From: Numida meleagris
Taxonomy: Eukaryota > Chordata > Aves > Galliformes > Numididae
Direction: 5' to 3'
NCBI RefSeq assembly: GCF_002078875.1
Contig: NC_034412.1
Span: 85,733,491-85,797,490 of the forward strand
Length of the DNA stretch: 64,000 nt
Shown: piece by piece, positions 27,853-39,800 of the stretch
Layout of the letters: each line of letters opens with the position of its first letter
Numbering within the stretch: position 1 is the first letter of the stretch
Notes under the pieces: model-generated
Databases searched by the model: none
The model's input: the letters and a program-made list of their open reading frames with translations, nothing else
Told to the model about the DNA's origin: nothing
Translations under genes and position numbers: made by a program

Positions 27853-30800
27853 ACAAGTACTCTACACTATAGCCACTAACTCAGTGGTTCTATTCCCATT
27901 GAAAAAGAAGAATCTGATTGAGATTTCAGCTTCATTTTTATTCACAATGCACTGGACCACAGGAAAATTGTTCTAGTTATCATACAGCATGACAGCATGT
28001 AGTCTAATACAGCATAACCTTTATGTTCTAGCTCCATGTTGGAGTTAGATTTATTTCCTGATTCAGTAACTTCAATAACTGCAGCAGCACGGTTTACTGC
28101 ATCAGCTCTGCAAGCCCGTTTTCTTCTCTTGAGAATCATTCTTTTTTAGGATCACTTGTTCTTAGGAATGACAGCCAGCAACTCCTTGCCAATGCTTGCA
28201 AAAAACACAGCCGCATAATCAGTACAACTTCTGAAACTGTTCTTCTTAGAAATGGAGTCTAGCAACCCACTTAAAATCAGACAACAACCTTGGTCTACTG
28301 ATTTTTTACCCATAAAATGCAACAAAAAAAACCTAGACAAAACTTCCACCAGGAACAGGTATTATTCAAGACTTCTGAAGCTTCTTGAGGAATATCATAA
28401 TCCTAAAGAACAAGCCGTTAATTTTCTATGCACATCTTCCAACTCTTGCACATGCGCTCAGGAAAAGGAAACGCAAATTTTTATGAATGTGCAATGATCG
28501 AACTGCTACTTAGGGAACGTGCTAACTCCAAGACTGGAATGGCTTTTTTGGTCTATTACTTGCTTTGATTTTGCAATTTGCTCCAGTCTGGGGAGAGCAG
28601 AGCTGCCTTCTTTCTGATCAATCATCTTGCTGACTTGCATGGTCTTTTGCAACTCCAGTGTACCTCTACCCTAGCAAGCCAATATGCCATGGTTTTAAAG
28701 TCATTACTCAGTAATCTGTTCACTTACTTCCCAACTTTCAGCTTGGATAAATAAGAAAGACTTGTCTGATATGACTAAAATTGCATGTGTAGCAGCTTTT
28801 AAAAATATCCAAAATGAACACATACTATAACAAAAGATTCTGTTTCATTTTTGATGGCACTGACTTTTATAGATTCCAAGAGCTCACTGTGTGCCTTGGA
28901 GATTAGAGGAAGTTCAAAGTTAGGAGCCAAAATACAAGTTAAAAGAATTTTAAACTGCAGCACAAAACCTGGTAGAGAGTATTTCACCTGTAATAATTTA
29001 TAATTGGAGAGTTTACACCATCAAAAATAAATAAATATCCTGATTTGAACAGATGTTCTTCCACATGTGTAATCAGGGCTACTTCTTTGCACAATCTGTT
29101 ACCTTGCAAGAATCTTTTCCTGTAAACCTGTATCCCATCTCTTGTTTCATTACCACTGTCCTTTTGAACATGTAGACCGGTGATATCGTCCAGAAGGATA
29201 AGATCAGTAATGTTTCTTGAGAGCAATGTATTGGTGTTATTAATCAGAAGTCTAATGTATGCAGTTTGAGGGTCATGTTCAACATCCACCTGAAAACAGA
29301 AATATTAACAGTAGAAAGTAGCCGTATATGCATCTAATCAACAAAATTTGTCATCTTTACTACTAGCAAAAGTTCACTATATAAGTAATACAGTTTTTGA
29401 AGGCGTTCTGAGTGACCCGCAAACAACATTATACTTGGTTTGATCTCAGAATCTCAAGGAGATTTTAATTTTTGGTATGTTATGCTGTTGCTTGGAGACA
29501 AAGAGACAGAAAAGCAGTAGTTGGAAACTCAGCTCCTGCTGAGCCAGAAGTAACAGAAAACCAGTATCTGAATATCCCTTTGATAGGCAAAACCATATCA
29601 TAACTTTAAAATCAGATTCTGGAAAATTCTTAATTTTCGTATCACAAGGATGTTTCTTTTGCAAGCGCTTCTCATTGTCAGTTCATTTGCTGCACTCTTC
29701 TCTGTTTCCATTCTTTTTTTTCAAGCAACCACTCTCTCCAAAGAGTACCAACTGCCATCTATTTGCCCTTCTCACTCAAGGGCTGATAGAGCCACTACTC
29801 CACTTGGGGTTCAAAGCTCTGCTTCCAGTCAGTGACAAAGTTCATGAATTAATAAGCAATCTCTAGCAATGTAGTTAGGTGATTTTTTCCTATTTATTCC
29901 ATTAAGCATTTGTTAACTTTCATTTAGTAACTATACCCTCTAAATGAAATTACTTTGAGCAGCCTTCTTACATCCCAAATTGCTTTCCCTTATAAATCTA
30001 TATTAAACCTTGACATAATCAATGAATCAAGTAAATATACCATGAAAGACTTCAGGTTGAAGTCACACAAGCTGTAAATACTATGTTACACAAGTTGCAC
30101 ATACTATGTTACATTCCATAATAAGTGTGCATGGACCTACCCACACAAAAAACTACAAAGGAGCTGGGAAAACATAGGAAAACTGAAAGTCTTTTCCTTC
30201 CTTCCTTTGTTTTCCTATACCTTTCTCTTGGTCTTCTGTGAGATGAAGGCAAAAATTTGGATTTTGTGGGCTTTTCCCATGCTTTTAACCAAACAGTAAC
30301 TGAGGCAAATTGCTACAATAGAATAGGCAGAAAAAGTAGGATGTGTATATTCATAAGTAGGTGAGGGAATATGGAAACATTAGTCCTCTACTTCCACTAG
30401 TTGAGAGGTTTAATGCACACTTATACATACTGTATCCATTATCTTTGTCCAACTAAAACTGCATTTCCTCTTCATTTAATTTAATAAAATTCTTATTTCA
30501 GTGATTAAACAAAGCAACTCATCAGAGAGATCACAAACCTATTGTCTATTTTCTACTGCAGTTTTCCTCAGGCAGCCAAAAGGTCATGTTTGTTGCATTT
30601 GTCAATAACTTTAAAAACTTGTTTTACTTTCCTTATTTCTGATCAGCAATGAGTTTTAAGCTAAGTGGCAGTGGGGAAAATTTGTTTTGTTTTTCTTGAT
30701 AGCAGTGGATGAAATAGCAGATGAGAACCAAGAAGCAGGGAAACTGTTGGGTTTGATCTCTCCTAGAAAGAATCTTCTCCATATGCTGCTGTCATTGAGA

Positions 30801-33800
30801 TCACTGGCCAGCAGTATCTCCTTCAAGCTGCTACTCTAATTTGCCTCAAGAAATTTTTTCTCACTTTTGGGGCACATCATTACGCTGCCAACCAGAACAG
30901 AACTCAATGGCAGCCACTGATGATGGTGATAAGTGCTTACTTCATTTTCTCTCTGCCACTGAAGTGTGTTATCATCCCCTACAACAGATCTCGCTTCAAG
31001 TACATGGGTGAGTGGAATGAAAAGAACCACAGCAAATGAAAGAACATTTTAGGGGGAGCTGCCATAGAAGTGAAAGGAACAGAGGATATTTGAAACCAAC
31101 TTTGAACAAAGATGATTTGAGACACAAGAATGTTTTAGGAGACCAAAATGATACAGGTAAGTTTTTAAAAGCCAAATAGACACATTTAAAGCTTTATTTC
31201 AGGTCTGCTAAAGATTATTGTCATTATGAAGTACTACAAAATGTTCATGTGATACTGCAGAATGAAGGTCCTAAAGGAGCACATTTCTGGTAAGGGAGAA
31301 GGACTGAGCACTCAAAGTGCAAGTGAAATCTAAACACCCCAATTACAGTCAACGTATTTCTATCATTAGGTGTTGGAAAAACACTGTCTTCAAGAAGTAA
31401 ACGTATGTCATCTCCATGCTCTGAACAGTCAGTCACAGGTGGTGGATGGAAAATATGCAGGATTCACTTTTTTTTTTTTCTATTTAAAACAGCTAAAGAC
31501 AACCATATGGCCAGTCTGTCTCTTAGTAGGAAAGCATCTGTTCAAATGAATTAAGATTGAAGTAGATGACAAGGTAAGCAAAGAGAAACAAAACACAAAA
31601 TGCATTTGAAGATGGAAGACAATTCATATACAATTGCACAGTTTTCAGAAATTTACAATGGGTAGCATTGCAGAATTGTTTTCTGATAATCCTAGCATCT
31701 ACAGCAGACTAATCTCGTATAACAGCATTTCACAATTTTAAATTAGTAAGTATGAGGCTGTGCTATGAATAGCAAAAAACAACTGCATGTAACAGTCTCA
31801 AACTCTCATTTTGAGAAGCTCCAATATAAAAAATGGGAATCCACAGTCCAAAAATATTCAGAATATTCTGTGTTACTGTTTCTTATTCCTGAAATGCTCA
31901 CTATTCAGCCTCATTAATTATGACATGCAGCCATTTCAATAATGACATTATAGCTAATGAGTGCAATGAATATTCATTCTCTTTCTGTGCAAATGATCTG
32001 GTGCAGGTCATAATGTCATCTCTTCTGTACTGGGTACTAAATTCTCTATCCTCAAATGTAGCACGTCAGTGTCTGAATTCAGATTTGCCTTAAAGCTGGA
32101 TGCACTTTCTTCTGCCAAGGGGAAAGCATTGTGAACTGTCTCTAATGACAAAAATTCAGACTTGATTCATCCAACATGAGGGAAAAAAAAAAAAAACAGG
32201 AGGAAAAAAAAGAAAGAAAAAATAACAGACTAAGTAGATCTATCAATCTATGCCACCTGAAAAAGTAAAATGAATGTAAAATGGAAAACTTTAAAATTCT
32301 TTGTATCAGCGAGGTCTTTGCTCCTCATAAGCTTTTTATGCAAGTCAAATGAAATTTTTTTTTTTCATTAAAAACTCTGCTCTTAGCTGGGTTCTATTCA
32401 GTATGTTGACTGTGACTCTTGGGCTCTTCCATGGCTTTGTGACAGGATGTTCAAGGACAGAGTAGGCGTCACAGAGCTCAGTCCTCCATGCTTCAAAAGG
32501 AGTCCATACTTGACACAGGTAAGGCACACACAGTTAAGCCAGTGTATCTCAGAAGGCATATCACATTCTCTAAAGAAGTTTCTATCATTATCCAGTCTTG
32601 TTCACTAGCTTTCTCACATTTCTATTTTTACAGATTCACAAAGAGGTATTTTACAATGGCCATAATCAAAATCCTCTGAAGTCTGGGAAAAGATTTCACT
32701 GATTTGATTCAGTTATGAATCACCAATGCAAAATTACTCATCTTGCATAGAGAACAACCATCTCAACATAAAAATGTACCCATACTCAGTATGGGTACAA
32801 TTCTGCCAACAGTTTTTCAAAGACATTTGAGTACAGATTTCCTATCAAATTAACAAGATACATGTAAACAAACCTTACCACAGCACATTTCTGAAGGGTT
32901 ATTCCAAATCCAGAGGATGCTGACATTTTCAACACATCTTCCGGCTGTGGTGAAAGGGGAAAAGACTAACTAGTGTAAGAAACAATCCTAATTCACAAAC
33001 TGCAGCACAAGTTAAATTATGTAAATAAGAAAATTAGAAAAAATATTAGAGGTTTTAAACATATTCACATTTAAGACCTTTGTTATCCCAACAATAAATC
33101 TTCTTGTTAGCCCAAATTTGTATAGACTACTTATTCCCACTCTTAACTACTAGCGTATTAACTGACATATTCATCTTTTGGCCATCAAACTTCCAAACAA
33201 AAATATACTATGCACAAAGTTCAGTAGACTATACAGATGCAATTAATTACTATGTGCCAGAATTTAAAAAGCAATCACATGGCTGTATCTGCTACAATAA
33301 TTATTTAGAAGTCTCACAACCATTTGGTATTGCTGAAGCCATCTAAACTGAACATAATCACCTGAGACAGAATTAGAAATGTACTGAGTAGAAATTTCCC
33401 ACCAACATCCACTTTTGATGAAATTGCTATGATGCTTATGAACACTAAAAGTGACAAACCATCTTTTACTGACCAGCTGGTGGTTAACAGAAGACTCTCG
33501 TTTGAACAACATCTTCCTTGACCATGAGGGTATCAGAGCAAATATCGAATGGCTCCACTGATCATCCGAGGCTGCAGAAGTCAAGAGCAGGTCAGGGACT
33601 TCACTTGCTTGAATCATCATAGGCAACTGCAGTGCTAAAAACCAGGGCAAAACTCTGCATTAGAGTTAAAGGTGGCTCCTGTGCAGCACCTGCTTTGGTG
33701 CATGTCATCCCAAGGATGGGGACCATGGTACCCAGTGCTCTGCACACACACAGGAGCCAGCACATTTTCCCCCAGAGCACTGAATTCTAAATATGCAATA

Positions 33801-36800
33801 GAGACATGAAGGGTAGGTAGGAAGCAGAGGTGTGGCTTGCCCCAGAAAATCCAGCAGGAATTAGAACTGCATCCTATCGAGGGAGCTCACATACACCCCA
33901 CATTAAATCACCTAATCCATGAATTAAAAAGTTTCAGAGATAAATCAACTCTTAATATTTTCAACACAAAGAATCTTTTCAGCAAAGCATAAATAATTGA
34001 AGTACTCTAAAGCGTGAGTGGCCTCACTGCTAAGAGTGTTGTGCTTCTGTGACAGTCTGCCAACTAGCCATTACATATTTCAGGACATATTCAGGACAAA
34101 AATACTTCTTGGTTGACTACAGAGGTCAGTTACATTTCAGCTGATCTGGAGTGCCATCAAATCAAACATTTCACTTTAGTAATTAGTAATATCAGTGCTA
34201 TCCTATACACCAACTCTCACATTTTTAGTAAAGATTATGCCATGATGTCACATGAAACTACAAGAACAGCTTTGAAATTATGTGATAATTAGTTTCATCT
34301 AAGAAAAGCACATATGACATTAGTAATAAGAGTTTATACTAAAAATCAGCAATCTCCTTGGCAAATGACTTTCTGTAAATTTTCATTTTGTCAACTATTA
34401 AATGTTAACAAAATATGTTGAACATACTGACAACCTCACAAATATGAGAAGCTTCCTGTTTTGGAAAAGGCAGTGTTGTGTTGGAAGAACAATACAGAGA
34501 AATAATGTCAGCTGTAAATAGAAAAGACATTCACAGCGCATTTAGAACTCAATGTTTAGATGAAGGTCCCATCAAGTGCATATGAATGCATATGGATCAC
34601 TGAAAAGGCTTCTGTTAACATAATGAATGAGATCCAGTCCTGCTGCTTACAGAACCCAGATGGACAACTGCACCTTAGGGAGCTTCATGTGCAGGATATC
34701 ATGCTTTTTATTTGTGAGAGAGTGGTTTATACTGGATAAAATTGTGCTTATACTGGCCAGGAAAAATTACTTGTTTAGATTTTACAGCTAGTTTTAATTC
34801 ATTTCCCTAGATTTCACTTGCATACTTAAACTGTTCACAGTGCAACAGACGCAAACCAATTCAGGGACCATAAAAATAGTAAGGAAAACTTGGTTAGAAG
34901 AACAGTAACACTTAATTACAATACCAAATGCTTGCGTACATTTTCAGCTGGTATTTTTTAGGGCATTCATGCATGCTGCACTTCAGTTTCAAGACGAAGC
35001 AACAGCCCAAATCACTTGGAATACCGCCAGTGCTGAACTGACATGCCAGCTGCCAGCCTGGGCCCACCTGGCCACGGCATTCCCCAGCAGATCACACAGG
35101 ATATTATATCCTGCCTACAATGGCTCCAAAGCTATGTTCTGACAACTGAATCATGCCTCTTCTTACATATATCCAAACACTGAAAGGATTCTTTTCATAC
35201 TTGCTGTGCCCCTTAGATGTTGATGCAATTGCCACCCCACACCTATGGAGGTGGAACATCAACTTTCCTGTTCTTGACAGACTACAGGAGAAGCATTTTC
35301 CCTTAAAGAAACAGAAGCCCTAAGTGACGATATGGAGCTTCTTCTTAGAGCTTGACAAGAGTCAGAAGTCAGCATGGAAATATGTACGGGCTTTGCTGAG
35401 CAACTACTGCCTTAAAAGTGTTTCTTTTCTAGCAGACCGCTTCCTTCTGCATCTTGGATGAAGGCGGTCAGACAAGAAGAGGAATAACTGATTCATTAAA
35501 TACCTTCTGTTCTTGTGCACTACTGCATGAGAGCTCTCCATCAGCATATCCAACTGCAACTGCCCTTTTCATGTGACAGCAAACCCTGATACTTCCCTCT
35601 GGACAGTACCAAGTCCATAGTAACCAATTTAATTAACATCATTTTCTGTCCCTCTAAATAGACCTCTGGATTATTAATTACACAGATGACTGCTTCCAAG
35701 TTGTGCTTTGTCATCACTTAGAATCCTCAGTAACATGGACAGCTCCCAGCATAAGGCTCCAGGCATATTATTTGGCTTCTCCATCATTGGTAATGAGAGG
35801 CTAGGGATTTTGCAGGTTCTTGACATTACATCAAGCAGCCTTGACGTTGATGACAATTACAAGGATACTTCTGCAAATTCACTTGCATCTTCCCAGTACT
35901 TAGGGGAAGACTTTGCTCAGATACAATCAGTGTGACGCATGTCTATAGAGCAATGAGCCACCATTTTCTTCTCACCCTTCACGTTTAACAGCACACACTG
36001 TTTGCTAACACCCTGATTTCCCCTACCAATAAAGCGACACTTCTCTATCTCATTATTTTTTTGTAGTATCAAATGTCAGTTAAACAAAATATGCTTTTCC
36101 TGATCCACAAATACTTAACTGTCACTCAGTCCAGCTGACCTGCAAGAACATAACTGCTTTTCTACAGAATTCGTTGAATACCTTAACCTCAAGAAAACAT
36201 ATTTGTATTTATCAATTCACATACTGTTTCTTCATAGAGAAGGTCCTTGATGGATTGTAGACAGCTGAGCACTGTTTGAAAAGCCAGACACTGAACACCT
36301 CAGAAAGGATGTTACAGGCATAACATGCTCTGAGGCTTCCAAGTCTGTCCTAGATTTCTGCTCTGAAATTGCTTTTTTACAAGTAGATTTGTCTGAGGTT
36401 AGAAAATACTACTGCTTGACTTCTGAGGCCTTTCAATAACAAGCATCGAGATTTCTTTTTGATGCCCTGCAGATCAGAAATGAGAGCACGCCATTGTTAG
36501 TGCCTCTTCAGAGATGCATCTCAATTGTTACACTGACTCTGTACTCTCTTTATTCCTTCTGTTCTCTTACCGTTCTAATCTTTGTCATTTTTCCGGCTGT
36601 TTTCAAAAAAGCCATTATTTGAGCTGCACAGTGTTCGCTTCCACTGGTTCTAAACAGAAGCCATTGCCAGTCATTTTTGAAACGGAAACTTTGCTAGCTG
36701 AGAAGCAGTTCCAGCCACATGCAGTCAAGCTGCTCAGACAGAGCACCTCCCAGCCAGGAGCTCCCCACGTGCCGAGCCTGGGGCCAAAACATCCCCCAGC

Positions 36801-39800
36801 GAGCATCGTCGCAGAGCAGGAGGCTTCATCTAGGGCTTCGCAAACACCCCCAAAGATGCCAAATTAAACATTCATCAAAGACAGACAGTAGTTTCACTTT
36901 CTTCTGAGATGGGAGAAAATAATCTCTAAGATGAAATTTTCTTTCTTTTCCTTAATGACGTAAGTTAAACATTCCACACATTTACAGTCTATAATCAAGT
37001 CAATACATATTTTAGCTTACTTCAACAGCATGTTATTTAAATATCTTCCAATTATTTAATCCTACATAACCAAAACATAGAATCATAGAATTGCTCAGGT
37101 TGGAAAAGACCTTCAAGATCATCACGTCCAACCACAACCTAACCATACTACTCTAACTCTAACAATCCACCACTAGCTCATGTCCCTGAGCACCACATCC
37201 AAACGGTTTTTAAACACATTCAGGGATGGTGACTCAACCACCTCCCTGGGGAGCCTGTTCCAGTGCTTAACAACCCTTTCTGTAAAGAAGGTTTTCCTGA
37301 TATCCAACCTAAACCTCCCCTGGAGCAACTTGAGGCCATTTCCCCTTGTCCTGTCACCTGTCACCAGGGAGAAGAGACCAACCCCACTCTCACTGCAATC
37401 ACCTTTCAGGTATTTGAAGAGAGCAATGAGGTCTCCTCTCAGCCTCCTCTTCCCCAGGCTAGACAGCCCCAGATCCTTTAGTCATTCCTCGTAGGGCATA
37501 TTCACCAAGCCCTTCACAAGCCTTGCTGCCCTTCTTTGGACCTGCTCCAGCACCTCAATGTCCTTTCTTTACTGAGGCGCCCAAAACTGAACGCAGTACT
37601 TGAGGTGGGGCCTCGCCAATGCTGAGTACAGGGGCAGGATTACTTCCCTAGTCCTGCTCACCACACCATTCCTGATACAAGCCAGGATGACATTGGCCCT
37701 CTTGGCCACCTGGGCACACTGCTGGCTCACATTCAGCCAACAGTCCATCAGCACGCCAAGGTCCATTTCTGTCAGGCAGCTTTCCAGCCACTCCTCCCCA
37801 AGCCTGTAGGGTTGCCTGGGGTTGCTGTGACCAAAGTATAGGACACTGTATGAAACTCATACGGTTTACCTTGGCCCATCCATCCAGTCTATCCAGGTCC
37901 CTCTGTAAAGCCTTTCCACCCTCCAGCAGATCAACATGCCCTCCCAATTTGGTGTCGTCTGCAAACTTACTGAGGGTGCACTTGATCCCCTCATCAAGAT
38001 CATTGATAAAGATGTGAATAGAAGAGGCCCCAGCACCAAGCCCTGGGGGACACCGCTCGTGACTGGCCACCAACTGGACTTAACTCCATTGACTACAACT
38101 CTCTGGACCCAGCCATCCAGCCAGTGTTTCACCCAGCAGAGCGTATGCCCATCCAAACCATGGGCAGCCAGCTTCTCCACAAGGATGCTGTGGGGGACAG
38201 TGTCAAAGGCCTTACTGAAGTCCAGGTGGACCACATCAACAGCCTTACCTTCATCCACTAAGCAGGTCACCTTGTCATAGAACAAAATCAGGTTTGTCAA
38301 ACAGGATCTACCATTCATAAACCCATGCTGACTGGGCCTGATCCACATATATATATACATACATATATATATATATATTCTGTATATATATCTGTTTGTA
38401 TTTATACATACATTTGTATGTATAAATACAAACAGATATAACAGAATCCTGTCTAAAATTGCATATTCCTATTTAATTACTAGTGCTGGCAGTTTGACTT
38501 TGCATTGAATTGCCAAATGAAAACATGAAAATAAATATTGATGTAGCTGAAATCACTGGAAGTCTGGCATACTATTTTAACACACGTTCCTATCGCACTT
38601 ACTCAGTCCCACATATGCACGGTGCCTCAGTAATAAAAAATGACAAGCGCACACTTGATTGCAACAGTCTCAACTGCACAATCAGATCAGAACAGCAACA
38701 GAGCACTGTTCTATTTCCTTTGCTATTCCCCCTACATAGTCATTTGTGAACTCATCTGCTTTATGCACTACTGCTTTGTGTGGTGATCTGCTCTTTTGGA
38801 ATTTCAGCAGCCACAGTCAAGCCACATACAATTCACTTAGAGAGGAGAGGTCTCCCACTATCATCTCTCATTACAATTGCTCTGTCAAATACAGAGAGGA
38901 CCCAGTGTGGTACGAAATGCACCTACCCTACCAAGTGAAGTCCGTGCTGATGGTGGGTTTGCGTTCACATGAGCAGGAGATGGAAGAATGGCTATCTAAG
39001 AAAAGAAATGATCCTCTGTTTATGATCAGCCTATAGTCCTTTGCTAAGACGTTAGCTTGGGGACCTTCAGTGTTAAGGTACAAGCCTGAGCCACTGGACT
39101 AAAAGGGCTGCATCCTCAATATGTCAAGGGTGTAGATTAGTGTCCGTGCTAGGTATAACTTCCACAAACTACAGTGCCTTTCTTGTACTTAGTAGCAGTT
39201 AAGATAAAGGCACAGCAATTCAATAGGATGACATGAAATTAAACAGTCTCGTATAGGTTTCTAGCAAAGATTCCAGTATGTTCTTAAGGCTCCCATACCT
39301 TTACAACAAATCCTAAACTGATAATATACTGTAGTAATGTGAAGGCTATGACAAGTTTGTGAAATGTCAAGTTCACTTTTAAAAATTAATTGATTTAAAA
39401 AAAGTCATTCTAATTCTCAGCTCTCACAGGTTGCATATTTCAAGTCCCAAATCTGCAGTCTGATTTGTTTTTCCTCTAAACTCATCAGTAAAGGTTCAAA
39501 TTACTTTGTTTTATTTCAGTGGGGAAAGAGTTAAATATACTTGTTTACTGTATTATTTTTGTTGTTGTTCTCAATTATTCCCTGTCCTGAAAACCATCCA
39601 GGATACCAGATCCAATTTAAAGTCTTTTCAATTACACACAACAATGAACAAGCAAAGGTAGTAATTTACTATATTGCAGTTTTGAATGCTGCCATTAGCT
39701 TTTCTTGTTACAAAGTCAAAGAAATTATGGGCACCAACCAGACAAAACAGATCTATTTTCATGCTTGTTTTGCTAAATTAAGCCAGGCTCTAACATAATA

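Larger units (their letters stand above)
29290..32878 (-). other. EVC2: EVC2 intron 4
   Basis: 3.6 kb. Holds a 23-bp near-duplicate (30067-30112), a T run near 31470, A-rich simple sequence near 32180-32225, an ATTA/TAAT-rich block near 31890-32090 and an 11-bp-arm hairpin at 32775-32799. Confidence 0.75.

Noticed and set aside
33468..33470. GTAAAA as the EVC2 exon 3 donor
   Set aside because: It would break the frame into exon 4. The GTCAGT four bases earlier restores phase 0 and matches the human HRL boundary.
33264..33650. 128-codon minus-strand open frame taken as a whole exon
   Set aside because: Only 33474-33634 matches EVC2; the rest is intron read-through beyond the GTCAGT donor.
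37936..38280. Plus-strand open frames opposite the CR1 copy (also 37180-37494)
   Set aside because: They are antisense shadows of the CR1 coding sequence.
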